Below, one piece after another: positions 1-8,797 of a stretch of DNA of 64,000 bases. The translations under genes and the position numbers were made by a program. Origin of the DNA: Alcanivorax limicola (GTDB lineage: Bacteria; Pseudomonadota; Gammaproteobacteria; Pseudomonadales; Alcanivoracaceae); NCBI RefSeq assembly GCF_019931215.1, contig NZ_JAIOUB010000004.1:124001-188000 (forward strand), written 5' to 3'. The notes under the pieces were generated by a model that had not been told where the DNA came from, did no database searches, and worked only from the letters and a program-made list of their open reading frames with translations. The stretch's first letter is position 1. Each line of letters begins with the position of its first letter.

Positions 1-52
1 GGCAGCGCCAGCAACACGCCGGATCACCGTGTCGACAGGATGAAACGTACCT

Positions 53-80
53 TTGCAAATCCCTCCGGCTCCGGTAGAAT
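53..80 (+). promoter_or_regulatory. Probable sigma70 promoter of rpsU
   Basis: TTGCAA at 53-58 and TAGAAT at 75-80 are separated by 16 bp, about 100 nt before the rpsU start. The position fits the promoter that commonly drives the rpsU-dnaG-rpoD block. No start of a divergent tsaD-like gene is visible in the first 180 bases on the minus strand. Inferred from pattern only. Confidence 0.45.
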
Positions 81-182
81 GCCGCGCTCTTTGCCCCGCA
101 GACCTGATCCAGGCCGCTTCGGGCATGATTGACTACTTAAACGGGTCGCCTGGCGCGCCCCGCTATACAAAGGTGATTGTGC

Positions 183-398
183 ATGCCGCAAGTACGAGTA
201 AAGGAAGGCGAACCGTTTGACGTGGCACTGCGCCGCTTCAAGCGCTCCTGCGAGAAGGCTGGCATCCTGGCCGAAGTACGTCGCCGTGAGTTCTACGAGA
301 AGCCCACCCAGGAACGCAAGCGCAAGCGTGCGGCCGCCGTCAAGCGCCACCTGAAGAAGGTGTCCCGCGAGCAGCTGATCCGCAAGCGTCTGTACTGA
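183..398 (+). CDS. rpsU: 30S ribosomal protein S21
   Basis: A 71-residue, strongly basic protein beginning [21 protein letters not shown] and ending in the Lys/Arg-rich tail typical of S21. It is a small-subunit protein of the ribosome that helps 16S rRNA pair with mRNA during initiation. The ATG at 183 is chosen over the TTG at 177 because it matches the family start and has AAAGGTG at a suitable distance. It is the first gene of the rpsU-yqeY-dnaG-rpoD block. Identification is secure from sequence and order. Confidence 0.98.
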   Translation: MPQVRVKEGEPFDVALRRFKRSCEKAGILAEVRRREFYEKPTQERKRKRAAAVKRHLKKVSREQLIRKRLY

Positions 399-417
399 TT
401 CCTGCCGGATACCTGCC

Positions 418-864
418 ATGAGCGCCATCAAGGCCCGTCTTACGGACGCCATGAAAGATGCCATGCGAGCCAAGGACAGTGTCCGTCTGGGCACTATCCG
501 TATGGTGCTGGCCGCGCTCAAGCAGGTGGAAGTGGACGAGCGCATCGAGCTGGATGACAGCCGCGTGCTCGCCATTTTCGACAAGCAGCTCAAGCAACGT
601 CAGGACGCCGCCCGCCAGTACGCCGACGCGGGCCGTCAGGAACTGGCTGACATTGAGCTGGCAGAGATTGAGGTACTGCGGGAGTTCATGCCGCAACCGC
701 TCTCGGATGACGAGATCGATGCGCTGATCACCCGGGCGATTGCCGACAGCGGCGCTGCCGGCATGCAGGACATGGGCAAGGTCATGGGCCTGCTCAAGCC
801 GCAATTGCAGGGCCGCGCCGACATGGGCGCCGTCAGCGGCAAGATCCGCGCGCGATTGCAGTAA
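418..864 (+). CDS. GatB/YqeY domain protein
   Basis: A 148-residue protein with the YqeY pattern: an N-terminal helical part (MSAIKARLTDAMKDAMRAKD, then RLGTIRMVLAALKQ) and a C-terminal GatB/Yqey-type helical bundle ending GAVSGKIRARLQ. The C-terminal domain resembles the tRNA-binding tail of the GatB amidotransferase subunit, so a tRNA-linked role has been proposed for the family, but the reaction is not established. It lies 19 nt after rpsU and is probably co-transcribed with it. The gene is full length for the family. Confidence 0.93.
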   Translation: MSAIKARLTDAMKDAMRAKDSVRLGTIRMVLAALKQVEVDERIELDDSRVLAIFDKQLKQRQDAARQYADAGRQELADIELAEIEVLREFMPQPLSDDEIDALITRAIADSGAAGMQDMGKVMGLLKPQLQGRADMGAVSGKIRARLQ

Positions 865-1079
865 CACCGGGCAGCTCGCCAACACTACCCTTGAACCACC
901 CCCCTCTCTCGTTTTCCTGACTTGCCGTCACACGCTTGTCGGCGCGCTCGTGTCCCAGCCAGGGGAACGAGGTATCCGTGCTGGGCGGCCTGCGCCATGC
1001 AGGCTACACTGGCGTCCTGATTCCATGGCGCATTGGCCACCACACTCGACCACACTCAACAGCAACCGATACGGCACTC

Positions 1080-3131
1080 ATGTCACGCATCCCCGAGGCT
1101 TTTGTTCAGGACCTGCTCGCCCGCACTGATCTGGTGGAACTGATCGATGCGCGCGTACCCCTGAAAAAGACCGGCCGCAATTACAGTGCCTGTTGCCCGT
1201 TTCATAACGAAAAGACGCCCTCTTTCACCGTCGCCCCGGACAAACAGTTCTATTACTGCTTCGGCTGCGGCGCCAAAGGCAACGCCGTGGGCTTCCTGAT
1301 GGAATACGAGCACCTCAGCTTCCCGGAAGCCGTCAAACAGCTGGCCGACAAGGCCGGCGTGGAAGTGCCCCGAGAACGCCCGGAGACCGCCCAGGACGTG
1401 GCCCGCAAGGATCAGGTGCAACGCATCCTCGACCTGCTGTCCCGCGCCGACCGCTATTACCGCCAGCAGCTCAAGAGCGCCCCGGAGCGCCAGAGCGCCG
1501 TGACCTACCTCAAGGGGCGCGGCCTGAGCGGCACCGTCGCCGCCCGCTTCGGCCTCGGCTTTGCCCCGCCGGGCTTTGATAACCTGATGACCAGCCTGTC
1601 CCTGGATCAGCCAGGCCTGGATCTGGCCCTGGAAGCGGGCCTGCTGGTGCGCCGTGACGACACCGGCCGCACCTACGACAAGTTCCGCGACCGCATCATG
1701 TTCCCGATCCGCGACACCCGCGGCCGCACCATCGGCTTCGGCGGGCGCCTGCTCGGCGACGGCAAACCCAAATACCTGAACTCCCCGGAAACCCCGGTGT
1801 TCCACAAGGGCCGCGAACTCTACGGCCTGTGGGAGTGGCGCCAGAGCCGTGACAAGTCACCGCAACTGTTCGTGGTGGAGGGCTACATGGACGTCATCGC
1901 CCTGGCCCAGCACGGCATCGATAACGCCGTGGCCACCCTCGGCACCGCCACCACCGAGGACCACGCCCAGAAGCTGTTCCGCCAGGTCGATGAAGTGGTG
2001 TTCTGCTTCGACGGCGACAATGCGGGCCGCAACGCCGCCTGGCGCGCTCTGGAATCCGCCCTGGCCACACTGGAAGATGGCAAACAGGCCCGCTTTCTGT
2101 TTCTCCCCGACGGCGAAGACCCGGACACCCTGGTGCGCACCCAGGGCCGCGAAGCCCTGCTGGCGATGGCCGCCGAGGCCCCCAGCCTGTCCGAATTCCT
2201 GTTCCGGCATCTGGAAGAGGGGCTGGATGTGCGCACCGTAGACGGCCGCGCCCGCCTCGCCCGCCTTGCCCTGCCGTATATCCAGAAAGTGCGCGGCGAC
2301 TTCTACCGCAGCCTGCTGCGCCGTGAACTGGCCGACCGCACCCGGCTCACCGAAGAAGAACTGGAACGGCTGACCCCGGCGCCTGCGCCACGCGCGAGTG
2401 CTGGCGGCCATTCCGGCGATCGGAGCGGCAACCCTCACAGCAACAGCAGCTACAGCGCAGCACCGCCCCGGCAGCACTTTCACAACGGCGATCTCCCGCC
2501 TGCCCCGCCGCCGGAGGACTATGCGAGCGGTTATGCCGACAGCCACGACAACTACCCGGGCGGCGACATGCCCCCCGCCGATATCTACGGCGGCACGGCG
2601 GGCCAGGCTGCACCGCCGTCGCGTTTTGACGACCGTGCAAAGCAGAACACCCGGCCAGCGCCTCGCGCACCGGCCCAGCGCCCCCGTGGCAGCACCCTGA
2701 GCCTGGGCGAGCGCATGACCCTGATGCTGCTCAATACCCCGACCCTGATTCGCGAGAAACCGCTGCCCGAGGGCGTGGAAGAACTGGAACTGCCGCAACT
2801 GGATCTGCTGTTTCAGGTCAGCGCGCTGGTGCGCGACAACCCCGACCTGCCCCCGGCCGCCCTCATGGGCAGCCTGATGGCGCTGGAACAGGGCGAAACC
2901 CTGGCCCGCCTGTTACGCGAGACCCTGCGCGCGCCCATGGACGAAACCACCACCCGGCGCTATTGGCACGACGCCATACAGCAGCTGGAAGTCCGCCGCC
3001 TGGAGGCCGCCATTGCCCACGAAGTGGCGCAGGCCAAACCCGACGCCCGACGCCTCTCCGAGCTGACCCGGGCCCTGAGCAGTGCCCGCCTGAGCCTGTC
3101 CATGCCGCTGGACCAGGCTCCGATGGGCTAG
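1080..3131 (+). CDS. dnaG: DNA primase
   Basis: A 683-residue primase that makes RNA primers for lagging-strand synthesis at the replication fork. The N-terminal CHC2 zinc site is visible (Cys39, His42, Cys60, Cys63 in CCPFH and CFGCG), followed by the RNA polymerase/TOPRIM core (VVEGYMDVIAL; CFDGDNAGRNAA) and a C-terminal DnaB-binding helical domain. Between core and C-terminal domain is an unusually long Pro/Gly/Ala/His-rich linker, roughly residues 445-585, looking disordered. The start MSRIPEAF matches the family; the reading frame is open upstream to 936 but that extension has no family counterpart. A 215-nt gap from yqeY could hold its own promoter. Confidence 0.97.
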   Translation: MSRIPEAFVQDLLARTDLVELIDARVPLKKTGRNYSACCPFHNEKTPSFTVAPDKQFYYCFGCGAKGNAVGFLMEYEHLSFPEAVKQLADKAGVEVPRERPETAQDVARKDQVQRILDLLSRADRYYRQQLKSAPERQSAVTYLKGRGLSGTVAARFGLGFAPPGFDNLMTSLSLDQPGLDLALEAGLLVRRDDTGRTYDKFRDRIMFPIRDTRGRTIGFGGRLLGDGKPKYLNSPETPVFHKGRELYGLWEWRQSRDKSPQLFVVEGYMDVIALAQHGIDNAVATLGTATTEDHAQKLFRQVDEVVFCFDGDNAGRNAAWRALESALATLEDGKQARFLFLPDGEDPDTLVRTQGREALLAMAAEAPSLSEFLFRHLEEGLDVRTVDGRARLARLALPYIQKVRGDFYRSLLRRELADRTRLTEEELERLTPAPAPRASAGGHSGDRSGNPHSNSSYSAAPPRQHFHNGDLPPAPPPEDYASGYADSHDNYPGGDMPPADIYGGTAGQAAPPSRFDDRAKQNTRPAPRAPAQRPRGSTLSLGERMTLMLLNTPTLIREKPLPEGVEELELPQLDLLFQVSALVRDNPDLPPAALMGSLMALEQGETLARLLRETLRAPMDETTTRRYWHDAIQQLEVRRLEAAIAHEVAQAKPDARRLSELTRALSSARLSLSMPLDQAPMG

Positions 3132-3273
3132 GTCTCGCCCCTCCCACCAGCACCTTGAAATCCCCCGTATCGACCCGATATCTCCCCCTGTCGACACGTT
3201 TTTCACACAGCCCGACCCTGCGCCTCAAACGCGCCGACAAGCACGCTGCCACCGTCTTTCAGCGGTGCGCGTG

Positions 3274-3302
3274 TAGGAATAAACACGGGCTTCCAGTATA
3301 AT
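3274..3302 (+). promoter_or_regulatory. Probable promoter of rpoD
   Basis: A perfect TATAAT lies at 3297-3302, 34 nt before the rpoD ATG. The corresponding -35 position (TAGGAA, 3274-3279, 17-bp spacing) is weak. The 205-nt dnaG-rpoD gap suggests rpoD has its own promoter besides read-through from dnaG. Confidence 0.5.
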
Positions 3303-3336
3303 CCGCCGTTTGGCAACTCCAACCACGGGCCGCGAC

Positions 3337-5211
3337 ATGACATCGCAGAAAGAGCAGCAGCAGTCACAGCTGAAGCAGCTGATCGCTTTGGGCAAAGAGC
3401 AGGGTTACCTGACCTATGCTGAGGTGAACGACCACCTGCCGGATTCGATCACTGACACCGATCAGGTGGAAGACATCATCCAGATGATCAACGACATGGG
3501 GATTCCCGTCGTTGAGAAGGCATCTGATGCCGAACAGCTGATGATGGATGAGAACACCGACAGCCCGGATGAAATTGCCGCCGAGGAAGCCGCTGCGGTA
3601 CTGGCTTCCGTGGAATCCGAACCGGGCCGCACCACCGACCCGGTGCGCATGTACATGCGCGAAATGGGCACCGTGGAGCTGCTGACCCGCGAAGGCGAAA
3701 TCGAAATCGCCAAGCGCATCGAGGAAGGCATCCGCGAAGTGCTGCACGCCATGGCCTACTGGCCCGGCACCGTGGAAATCGTGCTGGCCGAGTTCGACCG
3801 CGTGACCGCCGAAGAGCGTCGCATTTCCGACATCATCGCCGGCTATCTCGACCCCAACGACGATGGCGCCGCTGCCCCCTCTGCCCCGGCCGAGCCGCAG
3901 TTCGCCAACCGCAAGGACGAGAAAGACAAGAAAGACGACGCTGACGAAGACGACAGCGACGACGATGATGACGACGAGGACGATGGCAGCCTGGACCCGG
4001 TGCTGGCCGCCGAGCGTTTCAACGCCCTGCGCGCCCAGTGGGAAAAAACCCAGCGCTCCCTGAAGCGCAACGGCCGCGACCACGCCACCACCGCCAAGCA
4101 CATGGAACAGCTGGCCGAGCAGTTCACCATCTTCAAACTGGTGCCCCGCATCTATGAAGAGCTGCTGCGCCAAGTGCGCATGACCCTGGACGTGATTCGC
4201 CGCCATGAACGCGAAATCATGGCACTGGCCATCCGCCGCGGCGGCATGGACCGCAAGGAATTCATCAAGTCGTTCCCCGGCAACGAAACCAATATCGACT
4301 GGGCCGACAAGCAGACCCGCAGCAAGAAAGTGAAGCTGGACAACGACCGCTTCAACGCCGTCAAGGGCGACATCGTGCGCGCCCAGAAACGCGTGCTGCA
4401 GATCGAGGAAGCCGCTGGCGTCCCGGTCGCCGACATCAAGGAAATCAACCGCCGCGTCTCCATCGGCGAAGCCAAGGCCCGCCGCGCCAAGAAAGAAATG
4501 GTCGAGGCCAACCTGCGTCTGGTGATTTCCATCGCCAAGAAATACACCAACCGCGGCCTGCAGTTCCTCGATCTGATTCAGGAAGGCAACATCGGCCTGA
4601 TGAAAGCCGTGGACAAGTTCGAATACCGCCGTGGCTACAAGTTCTCCACCTATGCCACCTGGTGGATTCGCCAGGCCATTACCCGCTCCATCGCTGACCA
4701 GGCGCGCACCATCCGTATTCCGGTACACATGATCGAGACCATCAACAAGATCAACCGGGTACAGCGCCAGATGCTGCAGGAAATGGGCCGCGAACCTACT
4801 CCGGAAGAACTGGGCGTACGCCTGGAAATGCCGGAAGACAAGGTGCGCAAGGTGCTGAAGATCGCCAAAGAACCGATTTCCATGGAAACCCCCATCGGCG
4901 ACGATGAAGATTCCAGCCTTGGCGATTTCATCGAGGACGGCAACATCGAATCCCCGGTGGACTCCGCCACCATGCTCGGCCTGGAAGAAGCGACCCGCGA
5001 GGTACTGGCGAACCTGACCGCCCGCGAAGCAAAAGTCCTGCGCATGCGCTTCGGCATCGACATGAACACCGACCACACCCTGGAAGAAGTCGGCAAACAG
5101 TTCGACGTCACCCGGGAACGGATTCGTCAGATCGAAGCCAAGGCCCTGCGCAAACTGCGCCATCCGTCGCGCAGCGAACACCTGCGCAGCTTCCTCGATG
5201 GCGACAGCTGA
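3337..5211 (+). CDS. rpoD: RNA polymerase sigma factor RpoD (sigma70)
   Basis: The primary sigma factor, 624 residues, which directs RNA polymerase to housekeeping promoters. Region 1.1 ([20 protein letters not shown]), region 1.2 ([20 protein letters not shown]), regions 2.1-2.4 ([35 protein letters not shown]), region 3 and region 4 with its helix-turn-helix ([20 protein letters not shown]) are all present. The non-conserved insert between 1.2 and 2.1 holds a highly acidic Asp/Glu/Lys tract around residues 195-220. ATG 3337 is chosen because the protein then starts [15 protein letters not shown] like relatives; the frame also opens at a TTG at 3310. Confidence 0.98.
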   Translation: MTSQKEQQQSQLKQLIALGKEQGYLTYAEVNDHLPDSITDTDQVEDIIQMINDMGIPVVEKASDAEQLMMDENTDSPDEIAAEEAAAVLASVESEPGRTTDPVRMYMREMGTVELLTREGEIEIAKRIEEGIREVLHAMAYWPGTVEIVLAEFDRVTAEERRISDIIAGYLDPNDDGAAAPSAPAEPQFANRKDEKDKKDDADEDDSDDDDDDEDDGSLDPVLAAERFNALRAQWEKTQRSLKRNGRDHATTAKHMEQLAEQFTIFKLVPRIYEELLRQVRMTLDVIRRHEREIMALAIRRGGMDRKEFIKSFPGNETNIDWADKQTRSKKVKLDNDRFNAVKGDIVRAQKRVLQIEEAAGVPVADIKEINRRVSIGEAKARRAKKEMVEANLRLVISIAKKYTNRGLQFLDLIQEGNIGLMKAVDKFEYRRGYKFSTYATWWIRQAITRSIADQARTIRIPVHMIETINKINRVQRQMLQEMGREPTPEELGVRLEMPEDKVRKVLKIAKEPISMETPIGDDEDSSLGDFIEDGNIESPVDSATMLGLEEATREVLANLTAREAKVLRMRFGIDMNTDHTLEEVGKQFDVTRERIRQIEAKALRKLRHPSRSEHLRSFLDGDS

Positions 5212-5229
5212 TTAACACTTGAAACACAC

Positions 5230-5260
5230 CGCCAGCCGCTGCATTATTCAGCGGCTGGCG
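5230..5260 (+). terminator. Rho-independent terminator after rpoD
   Basis: A perfect 12-bp stem CGCCAGCCGCTG / CAGCGGCTGGCG with a 7-nt loop, followed by CGTTT, lies 19 nt after the rpoD stop. It closes the rpsU-dnaG-rpoD block. Confidence 0.85.
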
Positions 5261-5322
5261 CGTTTACAGCACCCGCAAGACCGCAAAAAAATTAATACAG
5301 CGTTTCTGATTTTCAGCTTTCC

Positions 5323-5399
<77 letters not shown>

Positions 5400-5424
5400 C
5401 ATTTCTCGTTTTCTACTTGCACAT

Positions 5425-5454
5425 AAAAAACCGGGCGGACAAAAGTCCACCCGG
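5425..5454 (-). terminator. Rho-independent terminator for the CsbD-like gene
   Basis: Inverted repeat CCGGGCGGAC / GTCCACCCGG (one mismatch) with an AAAA loop. On the minus strand it is followed by six T residues. It lies 26 nt beyond the stop of the CsbD-like gene. Confidence 0.8.
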
Positions 5455-5479
5455 CCATCGCGCTTCGTCATTACGTCAG

Positions 5480-5650
5480 TTATTTCTTCACATCGTTTTT
5501 CGCGTCGCCATAGGCGCCCTGAATCTTTCCTTCTTGATTCTTCACCTTGCCTTTGACTTCCATTTCCTTGTTGCCCAGGGTCTGGCCCGTCTTCTCTTTG
5601 ACTTTGCCTTCAACCTGCTTGGCCGTACCTTTAACCTGATCCTTGTTCAT
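5480..5650 (-). CDS. CsbD-like stress protein
   Basis: A 56-residue Lys/Gly-rich protein starting MNKDQVKGTAKQVEGKVKEK, with the repeated GK-type heptads of the CsbD family and no signal peptide or membrane segment. CsbD-like proteins are small, hydrophilic and often induced by general stress; their molecular role is unknown. It stands alone on the minus strand with its own terminator. The start is supported by AGCAC-rich leader only, but the family N-terminus matches. Family assignment is firm; function is not. Confidence 0.88.
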   Translation of the reverse strand: MNKDQVKGTAKQVEGKVKEKTGQTLGNKEMEVKGKVKNQEGKIQGAYGDAKNDVKK

Positions 5651-5830
5651 GGTGTGCTCCCAGCGTCATTAACTATCGGAACCAACTCTGAATTCGCATT
5701 GGCTACACCAGAGACTGGGCTTTGTATGACGGCAGGTCTATACGGCACGGCGTATCTTCGCGTTGTTTTACAAGCACGTTTATCAAAAAAGTAAAATGGG
5801 TAATATTTCCTGCACCCAGGCGGGGCGGGG

Positions 5831-6718
5831 TCACCTCCAAACCGGGAGATTCCGCCAGCCCTCGGGAAAGCCCATGGCATGAGCATCAATATGATGCTGC
5901 ACCAGCAAATCTCCCAACCTTTTCTTCCACTGACTATCCGGGCATACAACATCCATCAGCGCCGCCAGCATTACCAATGTGTTGTATATACGCCTTTGCT
6001 GGCCAGGGTTGAAACTGCTAACCAACGCCGCCGGTTTAGTACGAGGCAGCGACATAGTCACAGTGAGGCCACGGTTCCAGACACGACAGTGATGGGCGCA
6101 CAGATTGCGCACATACGCCAGATGGCGAACAAACCCTTTCAGGACATTTTGATCAAGCCCATACACTCGTGCCAGCAGCGCCCTGTCTGATGGAACCATA
6201 TGAGTAATCCAGCGCGATAGCATACCCAGCGACATGATCTCACTGACAGACCGTACTGGCGGCGAGACCGGGTTGCTGTAGGTACGGCAATAATGCTGGA
6301 TGAATATCTCATCAGAACGAGAAATCTCGTCCTGCAATTTGCCCAGGTGACGAGCATGAAGCTTTTGGTCCGTAGCCAGGCTCGCATCAAGATAACTGTG
6401 AGGGCCATGTTTGTGGGCCATGTGATAAGCCCACTGAGCACGCAGGGAGACCTCGACTCTCTCAATCGCATCCAGCAATAGCAGACGGAACTCTCGATCA
6501 AAAATGTAGAGATTCAGCACATCATCAAAAGACGCGCCTGACCTGAACCTGTGACTGGCATGATCTTCTTCGAAAGGTAGCCAGTACCCGGTCAACCGAT
6601 AGTAGTTGATATGCGCAAGGTAGTGCCCGGCTCGATCTGCATCAGGAATAATCAACCCACGGGCCTGTAGCAGCTCCAGCTGCTCTTGCCAGGTCCGGGC
6701 GGGCTTGGTGAAATCCAT
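5831..6718 (-). CDS. Abi_2 (AbiD/AbiF-like) family protein with HEPN motif
   Basis: A 295-residue protein with the Abi_2 signature: an N-terminal LINYYRLTGYWLPF-like block (INYYRLTGYW near residue 38), DREFRLLLLDAIERVEVSLRAQ, and the C-terminal RNLCAHHCRVWNR in which R204 and H209 form the R-x4-H of HEPN ribonucleases. Relatives are abortive-infection proteins thought to act as RNases upon phage infection; for this protein that is inference. It is of full family length, is not next to an obvious antitoxin and lies beside a housekeeping block, so it may be a solitary defence gene. Base composition is lower in GC than rpoD. Confidence 0.85.
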   Translation of the reverse strand: MDFTKPARTWQEQLELLQARGLIIPDADRAGHYLAHINYYRLTGYWLPFEEDHASHRFRSGASFDDVLNLYIFDREFRLLLLDAIERVEVSLRAQWAYHMAHKHGPHSYLDASLATDQKLHARHLGKLQDEISRSDEIFIQHYCRTYSNPVSPPVRSVSEIMSLGMLSRWITHMVPSDRALLARVYGLDQNVLKGFVRHLAYVRNLCAHHCRVWNRGLTVTMSLPRTKPAALVSSFNPGQQRRIYNTLVMLAALMDVVCPDSQWKKRLGDLLVQHHIDAHAMGFPEGWRNLPVWR

Positions 6719-6846
6719 TTTCAGCCCCTCATAAACAAGTAACCCGCCGGTTTGAGGGTACTCCGAAGAGCATAGCCTTGGCGGGTATTGTTACGACGTA
6801 TGATACTGCCCATGGCAATTTCAGCGCAAGTCCGAGCCAACCCGCC

Positions 6847-7665
6847 TCAGTCAACGGAGCCAGCGCTCTCTGGAGCGGCAGAAAATGCCGCATCCCGCAG
6901 GCGCCGCCATATGTCGTGGCCGACTTCATCGATGTCCTGCACAGCCGCCAGGCAGTCTCGGCGTGCCGCGCTGTCCACGAGTGGGTCGGGAAGAAGGGGG
7001 TCGTAGATCATCTGGCGGATAACCGCGTTGCCCAGCAGAAAGGATTCGCGTGCGGCTTCGTCCAGATCCAGTGCCGGCATCTTTGCCAGCCATTCCCGAA
7101 TGCGCCGGGTGGATTCGCGATATTGCGCGGTAAGCGCCGGGCCGTCCCACAGTGTGCGGGCCTGGGCCTCGCTCGCCGGGTCCAGGGCCTGGGCGCGCCA
7201 GACCAGGGCTTCGGCGTCCAGGCCAAGCCGTTGCAGGCGCTGGCGCAGTGCCGCGATATCTTCCACCAGGTTGTCTGGCCTGAGGTAGATGTCCCGTTGC
7301 AGGGCTTCGAAGCCGGCCAGGCGCAGCGCGCGCTGGCGCCGGTTCATGGCCGGTTTGTCGCTGCGTTTCAGTTCGCCGGTATGCACCATCAGCCAGTCAC
7401 CCTGCCAGGGCCTGATACGCGCCTCCGCCTGTTTCCAGAGGCCAAGTTCGCCGGCGAGACCCACTGCTTTCGCCCCCAGGCGATAGCTGCCACGCCCGAC
7501 GGCCTCGATCAGCCCCGCCGCATTCAGCCGCACCAGCGCCACGCGCACGCTGTTGGCCCGCACGCCGAACAGGGCGCAGGCGGACACCGCTTCGCGGGCC
7601 TCCAGCTCCCGGTCATCAGCCGCGAGCAAGAGGGTCAGGATCAGATCTTTCGGGTTCAGCTGCAT
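6847..7665 (-). CDS. PaaX-like transcriptional regulator
   Basis: A 272-residue protein with an N-terminal winged-helix (MQLNPKDLILTLLLAADDRE; VRANSVRVALVRLNAAGLI), a central domain (GDWLMVHTG; RRQRALRLAGFEALQRDIYLRP) and a C-terminal PaaX-type domain. PaaX represses phenylacetate degradation and is released by an aryl-CoA; here the divergent neighbour is a crotonase, so an acyl-CoA ligand is plausible but unproven. The ATG at 7665 is chosen because AAAGAGGA lies about 7 nt upstream; the open frame extends further but through short tandem repeats. Confidence 0.82.
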   Translation of the reverse strand: MQLNPKDLILTLLLAADDRELEAREAVSACALFGVRANSVRVALVRLNAAGLIEAVGRGSYRLGAKAVGLAGELGLWKQAEARIRPWQGDWLMVHTGELKRSDKPAMNRRQRALRLAGFEALQRDIYLRPDNLVEDIAALRQRLQRLGLDAEALVWRAQALDPASEAQARTLWDGPALTAQYRESTRRIREWLAKMPALDLDEAARESFLLGNAVIRQMIYDPLLPDPLVDSAARRDCLAAVQDIDEVGHDIWRRLRDAAFSAAPESAGSVD

Positions 7666-7720
7666 GACCATCCTCTTTATCAGCCGGCAAGTATCCCCTT
7701 GCAGACCCCTGGGGACCACC

Positions 7721-7776
7721 TTCCAGGCGCTTTCCAGGCGCTTTTCAGGCATGGGCCCGGCATGGGCCCGGCATGG
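7721..7776. repeat. Two adjacent 11-bp tandem repeat tracts
   Basis: TTCCAGGCGCT occurs at 7721-7731 and 7732-7742 with a partial third copy, directly followed by GGCATGGGCCC at 7748-7758 and 7759-7769 with a partial third copy. Both periods are 11 bp. They sit in the space between the PaaX-like gene and the crotonase gene. Confidence 0.9.
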
Positions 7777-7804
7777 ATCAGAATGTTACTCATAAAAGTT
7801 AATA

Positions 7805-7833
7805 TTGACAAACTATGTAACAACCAATAGAAA
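7805..7833 (+). promoter_or_regulatory. Probable promoter of the crotonase gene, with possible operator
   Basis: A perfect TTGACA (7805-7810) and TAGAAA (7828-7833) are spaced by 17 bp. The -35 is inside an imperfect inverted repeat with ends GTTAC (about 7783) and GTAAC (about 7817), a candidate binding site for the divergent PaaX-like regulator. The operator assignment is inference. Confidence 0.55.
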
Positions 7834-7869
7834 TGACGGATCACATCGGCATCTGAGTGGCAGGCAACC

Positions 7870-8784
7870 ATGGATACATTGAAGACGATGACCTACGAGG
7901 TCACAGGTCGCATCGCCCGTATTACGCTGAACCGGCCAGCCCGCGGCAACGGCATCACCATGGACATGCCCCGCGAGATGGCGGCCTGTGTCGAGCAGGC
8001 CAACCTGGACCCGGCGGTGCACGTTATCGCCCTGGCGGGCAACGGTTCCGGCTTCTGCGGCGGTTACGATCTGGTGGACAGCGCCCAGGACATGACGATG
8101 GACAACCCCGGCGGCGACTGGCCGCCCGGCTCGCCGCTGGACCCGCTGGTGCAGCGCGAGAACCACCGGCCTGACCGCACCTGGGACCCGATGACCGACT
8201 ACGCCATGATGAGCCGCAATATGCGCGGCTTCATGAGCCTGTTCCACTCGGACAAGCCAGTGGTCTGCAAGGTGCACGGTTTCTGCGTTGCAGGCGGCAC
8301 CGACATGGCCCTGTGCTCCGATCTGCTGGTCATCGCGGACGACGCCAAGATCGGCTATCCGCCAGCGCGGGTCTGGGGCTCCCCCACCACATCGCTGTGG
8401 TTTCATCGCCTTGGCCTGGAAAAGGCAAAGCGCCTGCTGTTCACCGGTGACTGTCTGTCCGGCAAGGAAGCACAGGCGTGGGGGCTCGCTATCGAATCGG
8501 CGCCGCCAGAGGCGCTGGGCACTCGCTTTGAAGCCCTGCTGGAACGCATTGCGCGCATGCCCGTCAATCAGTTGATCATGATGAAGCTGCTGCTGAACCA
8601 GTCCGTCATGCAGCAGGGCCTGCACACCACCCAGATTCTGGGCACGGTATTCGATGGCATCACCCGACACACGCCGGAAGGCTACGCCTTTCAGCAACGC
8701 GCGGCCGAAGCCGGATTCAAGCAAGCAGTGCGCGAACGCGACGAACCGTTCGGCGACTTCGGCCTGTCATCATTCAAGGGGTAG
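7870..8784 (+). CDS. Crotonase / enoyl-CoA hydratase family protein
   Basis: A 304-residue crotonase-fold protein. The oxyanion-hole segments are visible: GNGSGFCGGYDL near residue 58 and KVHGFCVAGGTDMALCSDLLV near residue 135, followed by AKIGYPPARVWG. Members hydrate or isomerise acyl-CoA thioesters in the cytoplasm; the exact substrate is not deducible. The insert around residues 75-105 (Asp/Pro-rich) is longer than in classical enoyl-CoA hydratase. It lies 13 nt before a fatty acid desaturase gene and is divergent from a PaaX-like regulator, which together suggest a small acyl-CoA-responsive operon. Confidence 0.88.
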   Translation: MDTLKTMTYEVTGRIARITLNRPARGNGITMDMPREMAACVEQANLDPAVHVIALAGNGSGFCGGYDLVDSAQDMTMDNPGGDWPPGSPLDPLVQRENHRPDRTWDPMTDYAMMSRNMRGFMSLFHSDKPVVCKVHGFCVAGGTDMALCSDLLVIADDAKIGYPPARVWGSPTTSLWFHRLGLEKAKRLLFTGDCLSGKEAQAWGLAIESAPPEALGTRFEALLERIARMPVNQLIMMKLLLNQSVMQQGLHTTQILGTVFDGITRHTPEGYAFQQRAAEAGFKQAVRERDEPFGDFGLSSFKG

Positions 8785-8797
8785 AGGAAAAACAATC

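Noticed and set aside
129-169. TTGACT at 129 and TATACA at 164 as an rpsU promoter
   Set aside because: Spacing is 29 bp, far from the usual 17; the pair at 53 and 75 is better.
1-180. Divergent tsaD gene start, often found upstream of rpsU
   Set aside because: No minus-strand start with the conserved TsaD N-terminus is visible in the first 180 bases.
3364-5181. 605-residue open frame antisense to rpoD
   Set aside because: It mirrors the GC-rich codons of rpoD on the other strand, has no family features and no ribosome-binding site.
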